DNA of 51,480 bases from an uncultured Clostridium sp. (GTDB taxonomy: Bacteria; Bacillota; Clostridia; TANB77; CAG-508): contig CAMJYG010000011.1 in the NCBI GenBank assembly GCA_946409935.1, positions 1 through 51,480 of the forward strand. Direction: 5' to 3'. This document shows positions 26,326 to 37,819 of this stretch, in pieces. Numbering within the stretch: position 1 is the first letter of the stretch; the number at the start of each line of letters is the position of its first letter. Both the position numbers and the translations under genes were made by a program. Under the pieces are notes generated by a model. The model saw only the letters and a program-made list of their open reading frames with translations, was not told where the DNA came from and searched no databases.

Positions 26326-28001
26326 CTAATAAAGTGACACTCTGAATCCATTGGCAATTCCGATAAGTGTTAAAACCACGATATGAAGCTGGATAGTCTG
26401 ATCCTGAATTGTCATAATAGCCTCCACGTTTAGTGAACGGATTGATGGAGCTAAATTTTGCATGCTCTAATGTCCATTCCCATTGATTTCCTGCGAAATC
26501 ATATATATTCATTCTTTTATATCCTGAAACTCCTGTATTCTTTGGTCCATTCTGTCCTGAATAAACTCCCCATGTTGTACTATTTTCTTTTATATAATAA
26601 CTTGGTGTATTTCCAATAGTCCATTCAGTGCTTCCCTCTAAAAATTTACATACCAAATCCCATTGCACTCCAAACATTAAACTACTTGTCATTCCAGTAT
26701 CTGATGTTGCGACTTTTGCAGCTGCAATTTGTGCGTCACTACACTCCAAATTCAATGCTGTTTTTTGTTTCTGTGATAATGGTGCATCACTTGACGTTGC
26801 CCCAGCTGAAGCTTCATATCTTCCAATCCAAAAGCCTCCATTTGTATATACACTTTTTAGCATTTTTCTATATTGTGTTACATATGTTGTTGAATTTGAA
26901 ATTCCACATCCAGAATACCATTCATCTTTCCAACCCATCTTTTTTGTTTTTGCATCTGCACTATATGAACCATTTGTTGCAAATCCTGCATAACTTATTA
27001 ACGCAGTCCCTATTGCTGTATAATATTCATCTGAATTAACTGTTGTTTCTGCTACTGCTGAGTAATCTGGTCCTCCTGTTCGTGGCACTTCTATCCACAC
27101 ATATTCGTTTGAATCTTTTGTTATTACTAGACCTTGACTTATTAGTTTTTCTCCTGTTTTATTTGATACTGTATATCCTTTTGGTACTGTTGCTGTTTTT
27201 CCTTCTGTATCTGTGTAATTGTCTGTCTCTGTTGCAGTTGCTGTTCCTCCAGGCAATATTGATGTTTTTGCAACTAATGTTACAGGATATGTTACATTAT
27301 TTACAATTATCTTTACTGCTGTATTTCCTGCTGTTCCGTTTCCTGTTACTGTTACTACTGTTTCACTTCCAGTTGATGTTGCTGTTGTTTCACCTACACT
27401 TGCTGTAGCAATTGTTTCATTATCTACTGCTGCTGTTATTGTTAATCCTCCATCACCTGAAGTATTAGTTATTGGTGTTTTTAATATCTTTATTATTCCA
27501 TTATCTATTGTTACTTCATATTTCTTTCCCTTTACTTGGGCTAAGTATTTCTCTCCTCCATCTGATGTAGATGTTACTGTTACTTTTATTTTTCCAATAT
27601 TTCCAGAATTTGCTTCATCTAATCCTATTTGTAGACTAGATTTGTCTAATGTTACACTATTTATTACTAGCGTTCCACCTACATTTTCTTTTGTTATTGG
27701 TGCTCTTTCTGGATATCTTGTATTATAATTTACTCGTGCTTCTTCTAATATTGCTACTTCATCTGTTATATTCTGATTTTCAGCATGTTTTCCTATTAAT
27801 ACATTACTATATTCTAATTGTAATCCTTCTTCTACTTGCGCTATTTCTGTTACTTCTGATGCATTTTGTACTTGACTCAATATTCCGGTTATCTCCTGTT
27901 AATGTTGCTATTGTTACTCCGGCTAGTATTAGCAAAATAATGATAGTTAAAACTAATGCTATAAGAGTAATACCTTTCGTTTCTTTTAAAATTTTTCTCA
28001 T
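26326..28001 (-). CDS. Pilin-like protein with C-terminal FGE/SUMF1-like domain, read through two +1 shifts at CGG
   Basis: The three frames join to 557 residues. Residues 1-38 are a type IV prepilin leader and helix (ETKGITLIALVLTIIILLIL, AGVTIATLTGDN). Codon 39 is CGG; skipping its C gives GILSQVQNASEVTEIAQVEE, the usual clostridial continuation. A Thr-rich Ig-like middle part follows, then an FGE/SUMF1-like domain (EYVWIEVPR, GGFWIGRYEASAG, MNIYDFAGNQWEWT, RGGYYDNSG, ASYRGFNTY). A second in-frame CGG at 26362 would lead into a non-homologous tail ending at 26282; skipping its C gives GIANGFRVSLY and tandem TAG stops, the expected end of the domain. Without shifts it would be a two-frameshift pseudogene. 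It lacks evidence of catalytic FGE cysteines, so it is probably a surface protein. Confidence 0.75.
26360..26362 (-). other. In-frame CGG, +1 frameshift site
   Basis: TAT-CGG-AAT: reading TAT then GGA-ATT-GCC-AAT-GGA restores the conserved GFRVSLY end and stops at 26326-26328. Confidence 0.7.
27885..27887 (-). other. In-frame CGG, +1 frameshift site
   Basis: AAC-CGG-AAT at codon 39: reading AAC then GGA-ATA-TTG-AGT restores the conserved pilin sequence GDNGILSQ. Confidence 0.75.
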
Positions 28002-28162
28002 CTCTTGTTTTCCTTCCTCCCTTTATTTTTTAATACTCAAACTTTTTTAATGTTAATCTATAAATATTTATATATTAACATTTACTATTAGCTTTAAGTA
28101 GTACTGTGTAATTTATCTTTAAGATATATACTTAAAGACAAATTGAAATAGAAGAAAACGAG

Positions 28163-28204
28163 AAAATAACTGTATTTGAGCACAATTTTCAATACAGTTA
28201 TTTT
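28163..28204 (+). terminator. Bidirectional hairpin, no gene assigned
   Basis: AAAATAACTGTATT pairs perfectly with AATACAGTTATTTT, with T-runs on the plus side. No plus-strand gene precedes it. Between 28002 and 28409 I see only this hairpin, the next one and a repeat unit. Confidence 0.5.
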
Positions 28205-28290
28205 TTGAGATTTTTATAAAATTCTTATTTCATAAAATTTATTGAAAGTCTTGACAATAGCGTTTTTTATTGGTAAATTATTTATAGAAA

Positions 28291-28333
28291 ATATATCCTT
28301 AAGTATATATCTTAAGGATATATTTTCTTTTTT
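28291..28333 (-). terminator. Terminator of the VWA/pilin-like pair
   Basis: ATATATCCTTAAG pairs perfectly with CTTAAGGATATAT and has T-rich flanks on both sides. A plus-strand TTGACA-17-TAAATT (28251-28279) lies directly before it, which would give only a transcript of about 50 nt. Confidence 0.6.
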
Positions 28334-28347
28334 ATAGTAATTTTTAG

Positions 28348-28399
28348 GTTACAATTCAGTAACAATATATCTATAAGTCCGCGCAAGTGATTAATTATA
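28348..28399. repeat. Single end unit of the GTTACTAGTCAGCC family
   Basis: GTTACAATTCAGTAAC, then AAGTCCGCGCAAGTGATTA. 52 bp aligned with the units at 38339-38389 and 282-232. It lies 10 nt after the stop of the small pilin-like gene. Confidence 0.7.
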
Positions 28400-28409
28400 A
28401 AATAAGTTA

Positions 28410-28637
28410 CTACTGATTTATAATTTCGTCATATTTATGTTTCATAGTTTGATTTATATTTTCTGTTTCATATTCTTTTTGTATTATTGCAATTTGTTTT
28501 TCTTGTTCAATTATTTTTGTTTTAGTATTTGCAAATAAACTTACCAAAATAATAAGGAAAAATATCATAACTATAAGAACAAATAGTGTTACAGAACCTT
28601 TCTGATTTTTTAGTTTATATATAATTTTATTATTCAT
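28410..28637 (-). CDS. Small pilin-like membrane protein
   Basis: 75 residues. NQKGSVTLFVLIVMIFFLIILVSLF has the shape of a prepilin leader (charged residues, Gly, then a hydrophobic helix) but with Ser-Val at the usual processing positions and no Glu5. The rest is a charged helix (QEKQIAIIQKEYETENINQT). It may be a minor pseudopilin or TadE-like component. It begins 3 nt after the VWA gene and uses an AAGGAG site within that gene's end. Confidence 0.55.
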   Translation of the reverse strand: MNNKIIYKLKNQKGSVTLFVLIVMIFFLIILVSLFANTKTKIIEQEKQIAIIQKEYETENINQTMKHKYDEIINQ

Positions 28638-28640
28638 AAT

Positions 28641-29354
28641 TTAATCAAACTCCTTTTCAATAATTCCTATATTAGACTTCTCATCAATTTGATTTAATTT
28701 TTTTAATTGTTTTTCTGTTATATTTATTACTTTTCCACAGCAAGGATTAAAGTCTTTATTTCCATAAACTAACCATATTACCTTTTCTTTTTTTAAATCA
28801 TTTTTTGGCATTGTTCCTGGACCTGGATACCCATCTGTAAAAACTATTTTATTTACTTCTCTTTTCTTTGAAAAATTTCTAACCGCTAAATCCCAGTCTT
28901 CAGTCCATGCATATTTTTCTCTTGCAGATTGTGGAATTGTAAAATTATTTATATCCCTATCATTTCTTATATTGACAAAGCCCCAGAATTTTTCATTGAA
29001 ACATCCCACCTTTAATTTTGATTGCTTTAATAATGGCTTTAGTTGTCTTAGAAATGCTTTTATCAAATCCAAATTTACTGAACCGGAGATATCAATCATA
29101 ACTTCAGTTTCAGCTTCATCCTCTCTTTCATTTTCATCTAATCTATAAGCATAATTATTTTCATTAATAGAACGTCTTTGACTCCATTCTATTTCCGTTT
29201 TTTCTATTTCTCTTCTTATTAAAATCTTCCAATCAATCTCTTTTTGGCTTTTTCCTACATCCCCAATTGTAATTTTTGAATTACCTCTTTTTAAAATAAT
29301 ATCTATTATTTTATAATAACACTGATCACTTTTTAAAAATGTTAAATCACTCAT
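28641..29354 (-). CDS. VWA-like protein, C-terminal half of the DUF2201 family
   Basis: 237 residues. Residues 45-75 (DWKILIRREIEKTEIEWSQRR) and the metal-ion site DISGS, then a late TDG motif, match the VWA-like domain of DUF2201 proteins. Full members have an N-terminal metallopeptidase-like part of about 200 residues; here it is reduced to about 40 residues that do not resemble it. It may be a truncated or specialised form. Family members usually pair with a MoxR-type AAA ATPase, which is absent here. Confidence 0.65.
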   Translation of the reverse strand: MSDLTFLKSDQCYYKIIDIILKRGNSKITIGDVGKSQKEIDWKILIRREIEKTEIEWSQRRSINENNYAYRLDENEREDEAETEVMIDISGSVNLDLIKAFLRQLKPLLKQSKLKVGCFNEKFWGFVNIRNDRDINNFTIPQSAREKYAWTEDWDLAVRNFSKKREVNKIVFTDGYPGPGTMPKNDLKKEKVIWLVYGNKDFNPCCGKVINITEKQLKKLNQIDEKSNIGIIEKEFD

Positions 29355-29442
29355 GCTATACTCCTAATATATTTATCTATTTGCTATTTTATCATAACAT
29401 AATCACTTTTAAAACCTTTTTTTAGAACTTTATTAAAAAATG

Positions 29443-29500
29443 GTTACAATTCACGGCCAGTTTCAAATCACGAAGCTTCAAGTTAATATATAATATTTTT
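29443..29500. repeat. Half GTTACAATTCAC element
   Basis: Left outer end GTTACAATTCACGG and inner end GCTTCAAGTTAATATATAAT, but no right half; it runs into the rpoC terminator. Confidence 0.65.
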
Positions 29501-29505
29501 GTAAC

Positions 29506-29541
29506 AAAAAATGTAGTATTTTAAAAAATACTACATTTTTT
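29506..29541 (-). terminator. Terminator of rpoC
   Basis: AAAAAATGTAGTATT pairs perfectly with AATACTACATTTTTT; a strong hairpin with a T-run, 18 nt past the rpoC stop. Confidence 0.9.
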
Positions 29542-29559
29542 AATATTGATATTATTATT

Positions 29560-32500
29560 TTATTCTTCTAAATCTGCAGTTTCTTCTAACTCTTTTTCTG
29601 TACTAATATGAATATTTTGATATCTTTGCATACCAGTACCAGCTGGAATTAATTTACCAATAATAACATTTTCTTTTAATCCAACTAAATCGTCTGTTTT
29701 ACCGTTAATAGCTGCTTCTGTAAGAACCCTTGTTGTTTCCTGGAATGATGCAGCAGATAAGAAACTATCAGTTGCAAGTGATGCTTTTGTAATACCAAGT
29801 AGTACTCTTTTTCCTGTTGCAGGGCGTTTTCCTTCATTTATTGCCTCATTATTTCTATCTTCGAAATCATACATATCTACTAAAGAACCTTGGAACATAT
29901 TAGTATCACCATTATTTTCAATTCTAACCTTCTTAAGCATTTGTCTACCTATAACTTCAATATGTTTATCATTTATATCAACACCTTGATTTCTATAAAC
30001 TTTTTGTACTTCTGAAATTAAGTATTCATATACTCCTTCTGGTCCTTTTATTGCTAGAACTTCACTTGGATTCTTAGAACCTTCTATTAAAGCATCTCCA
30101 GCTTCTATAATATCTCCATCTTTAACTTTCATTTTTGAACCAAATGGTATTGTATATGTTCTAGAATCATCATTGCTTGTAACAACAACTTCCTTCTTTT
30201 TCTTTGATTCTTTAATTTTAACCTTACCATCAATTTCACTTATTATTGCTAATCCCTTTGGTTTTCTAGCTTCAAATAATTCTTCAACTCTAGGAAGACC
30301 TTGTGTAATATCTGCAACACCTGCAACACCACCAGAGTGAATTGTTCTCATTGTAAGCTGTGTACCAGGTTCACCAATTGATTGAGCTGCAATGATACCA
30401 ACAGCCTCACCAATTGAAACTAAATCTCTTCTAGCTAAGCCCATACCATAGCATTTTTGACATACACCATGTTTTGAACGACATCCAAGAACAGAACGTA
30501 CTTCAAGTTTTTCTATTCCTGCAGCAACTATTTCGTCTGCTATTTTTTCTGAAATCATTGTATCTTTATCAACAATTAATTCTTTTGTTTGTGGATTATA
30601 TACATCTTCTACGCTAAATCTACCTATTAGTCTTTCTTGCATTTTTTCAATAACTTGATTTCCGTCTTTTATATCATAAATTATAATTCCTTCATGTGTT
30701 CCACAATCATGTTCTCTAACTATAATATCTTGAGAAACATCAACAAGTCTTCTTGTTAAATATCCAGAGTCTGCTGTTCTTAAAGCAGTATCTGAAAGTC
30801 CTTTACGAGCACCATGGGCTGAAATAAAGTATTCCAAAGCATCAAGACCTTCTGCAAATGATGATTTAATTGGAATTTCAACGGCTTTACCTGTTGTACT
30901 AGCCATAAGACCACGCATACCTGCAATTTGTCTTAATTGGTTCATATTACCACGGGCTCCAGATTTAACCATCATATAAACAGGGTTTAAATCATCAAAG
31001 TTTTCTTCCATCGCTTTACTAACTTTTTTAGTTGTTTCTTCCCAAACTTGAATTACTGCTTTATATCTTTCATCATCAGTAATTAAACCTCTTGCATATT
31101 GTTTTCTAATGTTTTGTACTTTTTCATCAGCTTCTTCTAATAACTCACCCTTAGCTCCAGGCACCTTAACATCATCCATAGAATATGTAATACCTGCAAG
31201 TGTTGAATATCTAAATCCTAATGATTTTATATAATCTATTACCTCTGCTGATTCTGATAATCCATGATTTCTTATTACTCTTTCAATTATTTCACCCATT
31301 GATTTTTTCATAACAGGGAAACTAATTTCGTATTGGAATGGGTCTTCTTTTCTATCTATAAATCCTAAATCTTGTGGGATACCTTTGTTAAATATAATTC
31401 TACCAACACTTGTTTCTATTTTTTTAGTTTTTATTTCATTTCCTATTTTTTTTGTTATTCTAACAAAGATTTTTGCATGTATTGCTACATCATGATTTTC
31501 AAAAGCCATTATTGCTTCTTCTGGATCTTTAAAGTATTTTCCTTCGCCTTTTTCTCCATCTAAAACCATTGTTAAATAATAACTTCCTAAAATCATGTCT
31601 AGTCTTGGTACAGCAACAGGTTTACCATCTTGTGGTTTAAGTAGGTTATTTGTAGAAAGCATTAAATATCTTGATTCTGCTTGAGCTTCTGGTGATAAAG
31701 GTAAATGCACAGCCATTTGGTCACCATCGAAGTCAGCATTGAAAGCTTCACAAACTAATGGGTGAAGTTTTATTGCTCTTCCTTCTACTAATACTGGTTC
31801 AAAGCTTTGTATACCAAGTCTATGTAATGTAGGAGCACGGTTTAACATAACTGGATGATCTTTTATAACTTCTTCTAAAATTCCCCATACTTCTGGTCTT
31901 AATCTTTCCACCATTCTTTTTGCATTTTTAATATTTTGTGCAATTCCTCTTCCTACTAATTCTCTCATTACAAATGGTTTAAATAATTCAACAGCCATTT
32001 CTTTTGGAAGTCCACATTGATATATTTTAAGTTCTGGTCCAACAACTATAACTGAACGACCTGAATAGTCAACACGCTTTCCTAATAAGTTTTGACGGAA
32101 ACGTCCTTGTTTTCCTTTTAACATATCTGACAATGATTTTAATGGTCTATTTCCAGCACCTGTTACTGGTCTTCCACGTCTACCATTATCTATTAAAGCA
32201 TCTACAGATTCTTGTAACATTCTTTTTTCATTTCTTACAATTATTTCTGGTGCTCCTAATTCTAATAATCTTTTTAAACGATTGTTTCTGTTTATTACTC
32301 TTCTATATAAATCATTTAAATCTGATGTTGCAAATCTACCACCATCTAATTGCACCATTGGTCTTAATTCTGGTGGGATTACTGGTACAACTTGCATTAT
32401 CATCCATTCTGGTCTGTTTCCAGAATATCTAAATGCTTCTACAGTATCTAATCTTTTTATAAGTTTAACTCTTTTTTGTTCACTTGCATTTTCTAGTTCT

Positions 32501-33081
32501 TTTTTAATTTGATTTGATAATTTATCTAAATCTACCTCTTCAAGCAATTCTCTTAGAGCTTCTGCTCCCATTCTTGCTTTAAAAGAACCTCTTCCGTATT
32601 TTTCTTCTGCTTCATGATATTCTTTTTCATTTAATACCTGACATTTTTCAAGTCCTGATGTTCCTTTATCTGTTACAACATAAGATGCAAAATAAATTAT
32701 TCTCTCCAAATTTCTTGGCGAAATATCCAATATTAAAGCTATTCTACTTGGAATACCTTTAAAATACCAAATATGCGCTACTGGTGCAGCAAGCTCTATA
32801 TGTCCCATTCTTTCACGTCTAACCTTAGATTTTGTTACCTCAACACCACAACGATCACATACTATTCCTTTATATCTAACCCTTTTATATTTACCACAAT
32901 GACATTCCCAGTCTTTTGTAGGTCCAAATATTCTTTCACAAAATAGACCATCTCTTTCTGGTTTTAATGTTCTATAGTTTATTGTTTCTGGCTTTTTTAC
33001 TTCACCCTTTGACCACTCTCTTATTTTTTCATCTGATGCAACACCTATTTTTAATTTATTAAAAATATCTAATTCGTCCAC
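29560..33081 (-). CDS. rpoC: RNA polymerase beta' subunit
   Basis: 1173 residues from a GTG start with AGGGGGA upstream. N-terminal zinc site (CHCGKYKR with CDRCGVEV), the catalytic [12 protein letters not shown] near residue 449, the bridge-helix/trigger-loop region ([18 protein letters not shown]) and the second zinc site ([13 protein letters not shown]). It uses no CGG codon in frame. Normally rpoC follows rpoB within about 100 nt; here 850 bp with a toxin-antitoxin pair lie between them. Confidence 0.98.
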   Translation of the reverse strand: MDELDIFNKLKIGVASDEKIREWSKGEVKKPETINYRTLKPERDGLFCERIFGPTKDWECHCGKYKRVRYKGIVCDRCGVEVTKSKVRRERMGHIELAAPVAHIWYFKGIPSRIALILDISPRNLERIIYFASYVVTDKGTSGLEKCQVLNEKEYHEAEEKYGRGSFKARMGAEALRELLEEVDLDKLSNQIKKELENASEQKRVKLIKRLDTVEAFRYSGNRPEWMIMQVVPVIPPELRPMVQLDGGRFATSDLNDLYRRVINRNNRLKRLLELGAPEIIVRNEKRMLQESVDALIDNGRRGRPVTGAGNRPLKSLSDMLKGKQGRFRQNLLGKRVDYSGRSVIVVGPELKIYQCGLPKEMAVELFKPFVMRELVGRGIAQNIKNAKRMVERLRPEVWGILEEVIKDHPVMLNRAPTLHRLGIQSFEPVLVEGRAIKLHPLVCEAFNADFDGDQMAVHLPLSPEAQAESRYLMLSTNNLLKPQDGKPVAVPRLDMILGSYYLTMVLDGEKGEGKYFKDPEEAIMAFENHDVAIHAKIFVRITKKIGNEIKTKKIETSVGRIIFNKGIPQDLGFIDRKEDPFQYEISFPVMKKSMGEIIERVIRNHGLSESAEVIDYIKSLGFRYSTLAGITYSMDDVKVPGAKGELLEEADEKVQNIRKQYARGLITDDERYKAVIQVWEETTKKVSKAMEENFDDLNPVYMMVKSGARGNMNQLRQIAGMRGLMASTTGKAVEIPIKSSFAEGLDALEYFISAHGARKGLSDTALRTADSGYLTRRLVDVSQDIIVREHDCGTHEGIIIYDIKDGNQVIEKMQERLIGRFSVEDVYNPQTKELIVDKDTMISEKIADEIVAAGIEKLEVRSVLGCRSKHGVCQKCYGMGLARRDLVSIGEAVGIIAAQSIGEPGTQLTMRTIHSGGVAGVADITQGLPRVEELFEARKPKGLAIISEIDGKVKIKESKKKKEVVVTSNDDSRTYTIPFGSKMKVKDGDIIEAGDALIEGSKNPSEVLAIKGPEGVYEYLISEVQKVYRNQGVDINDKHIEVIGRQMLKKVRIENNGDTNMFQGSLVDMYDFEDRNNEAINEGKRPATGKRVLLGITKASLATDSFLSAASFQETTRVLTEAAINGKTDDLVGLKENVIIGKLIPAGTGMQRYQNIHISTEKELEETADLEE

Positions 33082-33197
33082 TATATTTCCCCCTAGACTT
33101 TATTAATATTTTTCTTGATTTAAACTTTAAAGCAATACTATCCTCTGCTCTTGCAATTCCCTTCTGTCGATTGCTTTCTGGTTTTAAAACTATTAAA

Positions 33198-33539
33198 TTA
33201 ATATAACTCTTTTTTCAAGAATTCTTTTATTACAGGAATATCTTCAATTCCTGTATAAAAAATTTTTGTCAAATCCATTTTACCATATCCATGTGCAAAA
33301 CGGTTTCTCATTCCTCTTATAGCATTCCAATTTATTTTATTTTTTGTTTCTTCTAAATACTCATCAGTTAAATGATTCGCTAATTCTCCAATTTGAAATA
33401 TTTTCATAGAAAGTGAATCTTTATAGTCATTATCGTTTTTAAATTTTTCTATATCATTTCCAAAACGATTTATAGTATTCTCTATTTCATTACAATACTT
33501 TAACATATGCTTTAATATTGAAATATCTCTACTATCCAT
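33198..33539 (-). CDS. hepT: HepT-like HEPN toxin
   Basis: 113 residues of the HEPN/DUF86 type. The active motif R-N-x3-H reads MRNRFAHGYG near residue 80, followed by the usual KIFYTGIEDIPVIKEFLK. In the HepT/MntA (type VII) systems, HepT is an RNase whose tyrosine next to the motif (here HGY) is AMPylated by MntA. The start overlaps the mntA stop by 8 nt. The pair sits between rpoB and rpoC. Confidence 0.85.
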   Translation of the reverse strand: MDSRDISILKHMLKYCNEIENTINRFGNDIEKFKNDNDYKDSLSMKIFQIGELANHLTDEYLEETKNKINWNAIRGMRNRFAHGYGKMDLTKIFYTGIEDIPVIKEFLKKELY

Positions 33540-33861
33540 AAATACTCACTCTTTCTTTTTTTATCTTTTCATAGAATTCTTTGTCTAGTTCATCAATCAT
33601 ATCTTCTTCAAAACACTCTTCTTCTATTAAGTCAACCTCTTTTTTTAGTGCTTGTTTTAAAGCTTCCAAAATCGCGCCAATAATTAGCAAACTTCTTATG
33701 TTCTTTGCAACTATAATAATATCAACATCGCTATTTTCATTATAATCTCCTCTTGCATATGAGCCGAAAACATAAGCTTTTTCAACTCCATATTTTTTAA
33801 AGATTGGTTCTGTAATTTTTTTAATTTCGTCAATAGCCTCTTTATTTTTTAAATTCTCCAT
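33532..33861 (-). CDS. mntA: MntA-like nucleotidyltransferase antitoxin
   Basis: 109 residues. Minimal nucleotidyltransferase with GSYARGDYNENSDVDI (GSx10DxD) and the third acid in KKEVDLIEEE. It is expected to AMPylate and so silence HepT. It starts 71 nt after the rpoB stop with an AGGAGAAAG site. With hepT it makes a compact two-gene module likely transcribed from the rpoB promoter. Confidence 0.85.
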   Translation of the reverse strand: MENLKNKEAIDEIKKITEPIFKKYGVEKAYVFGSYARGDYNENSDVDIIIVAKNIRSLLIIGAILEALKQALKKEVDLIEEECFEEDMIDELDKEFYEKIKKERVSIYG

Positions 33862-33932
33862 AGGCTTTCTCCTAATATACTTATATAACTAAAAACAAAA
33901 TAAATTATGTATATTTACTAGGTAATTCGTTT

Positions 33933-36900
33933 TTACTCAATAATATCATCATCATTATCGATATTATCATTAGCCAAATCTGTATCAAATAATAACTCGT
34001 CACCTTCATCTTCTATTCCATCAAATAATGCATCATCGTCATTTAAAGTAGTGTCATCATCCTCTAGTAACATATCATCTTCCATTTCTTCTCCATAGCC
34101 ATCTAAATCTGCATCTTGCACTACTTCGTCTTCAGCTAACAATTTCTTTTCTTGCTCTGGGTCGTATTCTATACCTTCTTCTATATTTTCTTTTAATTCA
34201 AGCTCTTGATTATCTTCTGAATATAGACGAACATCTAATCCTAATGATTGTAATTCTTTTACTAAAACTTTAAAGCTTTCTGGAACTCCTGGTTCAGGTA
34301 CATTTTCACCTTTAACTATAGCTTCATATGTTTTTACTCTTCCTACAACGTCATCAGATTTAACTGTTAACATTTCTTGAAGTGTATATGCAGCACCATA
34401 AGCCTCTAATGCCCAAACTTCCATTTCTCCAAAACGTTGTCCACCAAATTGTGCTTTACCTCCTAAAGGTTGTTGAGTAACCAAAGAGTATGGTCCAGTT
34501 GAACGAGCATGTATTTTATCATCAACTAAGTGATGTAGTTTTAGCATGTACATAACACCAACTGTAATTGGCTTATCAAATGGGTCCCCTGTTCTTCCGT
34601 CATAAAGAATAGTTTTTCCATCTTTACTCATTCCTGCTTTTTCTAGTAATTCCTCAACATCAGCTTGAGTTGCACCATCAAATACTGGTGTAGATATTTT
34701 CCAACCTAATGCTTTTGCAGCTCCACCTAAATGTACTTCTAGCACTTGACCTAAGTTCATACGAGAAGGAACTCCAAGTGGATTTAATAAAATATCTATT
34801 GGTGTACCATCTGGCATAAATGGCATATCTTCTTCTGGTAATACTCTTGAAATAACACCTTTGTTACCATGACGACCAGCCATTTTATCTCCTACTGATA
34901 TCTTTCTTTTTGTTGCTATATAACATCTAATAATTTGATTTACTCCTGGTCCTAATTCATCTGAATTATCTCTTGTAAATATTTTTACATCAACTATTGT
35001 TCCTGCTTCACCATGTGGTACTCTTAATGATGTATCTCTTACTTCTCTTGCTTTTTCACCGAAGATTGCTCTTAAAAGTCTTTCTTCTGCTGTTAATTCT
35101 GTTTCTCCCTTAGGAGTAACTTTACCAACTAAAATATCTCCTGGTCTAACTTCAGCACCTATTCTTATAATTCCATTTTCATCTAAGTCTTTTAAAGAAT
35201 CATCACCAACATTTGGTATATCACGGGTAATTTCTTCTGCTCCTAATTTGGTATCACGACATTCACAATCATATTCTTCTATATGTATAGATGTAAATAC
35301 ATCTTCTTTTACTAGTCTTTCATTTAATAAAATAGCATCTTCGTAGTTATAACCTTCCCATGTTGAGAATGCTATTAATACGTTTTTACCTAAAGCCATT
35401 TCTCCATTGCTTGTTGATGGTCCATCTGCTATCGCATCGCCTTTTTTTACTATTTCACCTTTTTTCACTATTGGTTTTTGGTTAATACATGTACCACCAT
35501 TTGTTCTTTTGAATTTACGAAGTTTATGTGTTACTTTTTTACCATTATTATATTTTACAACTATGCTATCACCTGTAACTTTTTCTACAACTCCATCATC
35601 TTGTGCAAGTACAAGTATTCCAGAATCCTTTGCTGCTCTATATTCAATTCCTGTTCCAACAATTGGACTTTCTGTAGTCATAAGTGGAACTGCTTGACGT
35701 TGCATGTTTGCACCCATTAACGCTCTTTTTGCATCATCATGCTCTAAGAATGGTATCATTGCAGCAGCTACTGAAACTAATTGTTTTGGAGAAACATCTA
35801 CATATTGTACTTTATCTCTATCAACTTCAATTACTTCATTTTTAAATCTAACTCTAACTCGTTTATTTTCAAGTCTTCCTTCTTCATCTATAGGCTCAGA
35901 TGCTTGTGCTATTATGTAATTATCTTCAACATCTGCACTCATATATTCAACAATATCTGTTAATTTATGAGTTTCTGGGTCAATTTTACGATATGGTGTT
36001 TCTATAAATCCATATTCGTTTATTTTTGCGAATGATGAAAGTGCTGAAATTAATCCAATGTTTGGTCCTTCTGGAGATTCAATTGGACATAATCTACCAT
36101 AGTGCGTATAGTGTACGTCACGAACCTCAAAACCAGCTCTTTCTCTTGTTAAACCTCCTGGCCCTAATGCAGAAATTCTTCTTTTATGTGTTAATTCAGA
36201 AAGTGGATTTGTTTGGTCCATAAATTGTGATAATTGTGAGCTTCCAAAGAATTCACGAATTGCAGATGTTATTGGTTTTGTGTTTATTAAAGTTTGTGGT
36301 GTAACAACATCTAAATCTTGTATTGTCATTCTTTCACGAACAACTCTTTCAAGTCTTGTTAAACCAATTCTAAATTGATTTTGTAATAATTCACCAACAC
36401 AACGAATTCTACGGTTTGCTAAATGATCTATATCATCTGGTTTTCCCAATCCATGAGAAAGATTTAATAAATAGTTTATTGATGCAATCATATCTTCTGT
36501 AGTAATATGTTTTGGAACTAATTCGTCAAATCTTTCTTCAATTATTTTTACTAAATCTTTTTCTTCCGTATTATCTATAATATTTTTCAAAACATTATAA
36601 TTTACTAATTCTTTAAAATGTAATTTACTTAAATCAACAGTAGGTAATACTTTGTGGATATTACATGTAGCATTTCCAATAACTCTAACCTTTTTCTCTC
36701 CAACCATAATATCTACTATGTTAATTCCAGCGTTTTGAATATTTTCAGCTACTTCTTCTGAAATTATTTCTCCTGCTTGTACTAGTACTTCTCCTGTTTC
36801 ATTATCTATAATATCTTCTGCTGAAACTTTGTCTTTAATTCTTACAGACAATGCAAGTTTTTGATTAAATTTATATCTACCTACTTTTGCTAAGTCATAT

Positions 36901-37694
36901 CTTTTATTATCATAGAATAATCCATTAAATAAGTTTCTTGCAGCATCAGCAGTTGGAAGTTCTCCTGGTCTTAATTTTTTATAAATTTCAATTAATGCCT
37001 CATCTTGATCTTTTATTGTGTCTTTTGAAATTGTTGTTGCTATCATTTGTTCATCACCAAATAATTCTCTTATTTGGTCATCTGAAATAACTCCTATAGC
37101 TCTTAATAAAGTTGTTACAGGTACTTTTCTTGTTCTATCAACACGAACCCAGAATATATCATTTCCATCTGTTTCGTACTCAAGCCATGCTCCACGAAGT
37201 GGCATAACTGTTGATGTATATGTTTTCTTACCTGTTTTTGTATCAAATTCTTCTGCATAATAACATCCAGGGCTACGAACTAATTGGCTTACTACAACTC
37301 TTTCTGCACCATTAATTACAAATGTTCCACTATCTGTCATTAATGGAAAATCTCCTAAATAGATTTCCTGCTCTTTAATTTCACCTGTTTCACGGTTAAT
37401 TAATCTTACTTTTACATGTAATCTTGTTGAATATGTAGCATCTCTTTCTTTTGCTTCTTCTACTGTGTATTTTGTTTTTTCTTCCATGTAGTAATCGAAA
37501 AATTCAAGAACTAAATTTCCAGAATAATCTTCAATTGGTGATATATCTTTTAATACCTCTCCTAACCCTTCTTCTACAAACCAGTCATAAGAATCTTTTT
37601 GCACTTGAATTAAGTTTGGCATTTCAATAAAATCTCCAACCTTCGCGAAATCTTTACGAGATACTTTCTCGTAATTAACTTCTTTAATTTTCAA
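33933..37694 (-). CDS. rpoB: RNA polymerase beta subunit
   Basis: 1253 residues from a TTG at 37694 with GAGGAG 9 nt upstream; a GTG at 37703 overlaps that site. The conserved blocks include GERVVVSQL-like [18 protein letters not shown], the rifampicin region ([27 protein letters not shown]), [34 protein letters not shown] and the C-terminal [20 protein letters not shown]. It has an unusual acidic tail of about 70 residues, rich in Asp and Glu ([15 protein letters not shown]). No in-frame CGG is used among its many arginines. Confidence 0.98.
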   Translation of the reverse strand: MKIKEVNYEKVSRKDFAKVGDFIEMPNLIQVQKDSYDWFVEEGLGEVLKDISPIEDYSGNLVLEFFDYYMEEKTKYTVEEAKERDATYSTRLHVKVRLINRETGEIKEQEIYLGDFPLMTDSGTFVINGAERVVVSQLVRSPGCYYAEEFDTKTGKKTYTSTVMPLRGAWLEYETDGNDIFWVRVDRTRKVPVTTLLRAIGVISDDQIRELFGDEQMIATTISKDTIKDQDEALIEIYKKLRPGELPTADAARNLFNGLFYDNKRYDLAKVGRYKFNQKLALSVRIKDKVSAEDIIDNETGEVLVQAGEIISEEVAENIQNAGINIVDIMVGEKKVRVIGNATCNIHKVLPTVDLSKLHFKELVNYNVLKNIIDNTEEKDLVKIIEERFDELVPKHITTEDMIASINYLLNLSHGLGKPDDIDHLANRRIRCVGELLQNQFRIGLTRLERVVRERMTIQDLDVVTPQTLINTKPITSAIREFFGSSQLSQFMDQTNPLSELTHKRRISALGPGGLTRERAGFEVRDVHYTHYGRLCPIESPEGPNIGLISALSSFAKINEYGFIETPYRKIDPETHKLTDIVEYMSADVEDNYIIAQASEPIDEEGRLENKRVRVRFKNEVIEVDRDKVQYVDVSPKQLVSVAAAMIPFLEHDDAKRALMGANMQRQAVPLMTTESPIVGTGIEYRAAKDSGILVLAQDDGVVEKVTGDSIVVKYNNGKKVTHKLRKFKRTNGGTCINQKPIVKKGEIVKKGDAIADGPSTSNGEMALGKNVLIAFSTWEGYNYEDAILLNERLVKEDVFTSIHIEEYDCECRDTKLGAEEITRDIPNVGDDSLKDLDENGIIRIGAEVRPGDILVGKVTPKGETELTAEERLLRAIFGEKAREVRDTSLRVPHGEAGTIVDVKIFTRDNSDELGPGVNQIIRCYIATKRKISVGDKMAGRHGNKGVISRVLPEEDMPFMPDGTPIDILLNPLGVPSRMNLGQVLEVHLGGAAKALGWKISTPVFDGATQADVEELLEKAGMSKDGKTILYDGRTGDPFDKPITVGVMYMLKLHHLVDDKIHARSTGPYSLVTQQPLGGKAQFGGQRFGEMEVWALEAYGAAYTLQEMLTVKSDDVVGRVKTYEAIVKGENVPEPGVPESFKVLVKELQSLGLDVRLYSEDNQELELKENIEEGIEYDPEQEKKLLAEDEVVQDADLDGYGEEMEDDMLLEDDDTTLNDDDALFDGIEDEGDELLFDTDLANDNIDNDDDIIE

Positions 37695-37718
37695 AAAAAT
37701 CACTCCTCGATAAAAATA

Positions 37719-37795
37719 TTAAGCAGATGCTTAAGTTCTAGGAAAATGCATAAGCATTTGACGTAGAAATTAAGTATGCAAATCTTTGATTTGCA
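37719..37795 (-). promoter_or_regulatory. Three short hairpins in the rpoB leader
   Basis: TTAAGCAGATGCTTAA (37719-37734), AAATGCATAAGCATTT (37744-37759) and TGCAAATCTTTGATTTGCA (37777-37795) are three successive perfect palindromes upstream of the rpoB start, none with a T-run. They could be a leader control site. The genes rplJ/rplL, usual upstream partners, are absent. Confidence 0.4.
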
Positions 37796-37819
37796 ATAAA
37801 TATATAAAGGAAGCCCTTC

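Noticed and set aside
26326-28001. Simple pseudogene by random frameshifts
   Set aside because: Both breaks are single extra Cs that create CGG before GGA, the rest of the gene is intact, and the same rule explains two breaks in another gene; a sequencing artefact cannot be fully excluded.
28251-28333. Small plus-strand RNA (promoter followed by terminator)
   Set aside because: The implied transcript is about 50 nt and consists only of the terminator hairpin; more likely the minus-strand terminator plus a chance promoter.
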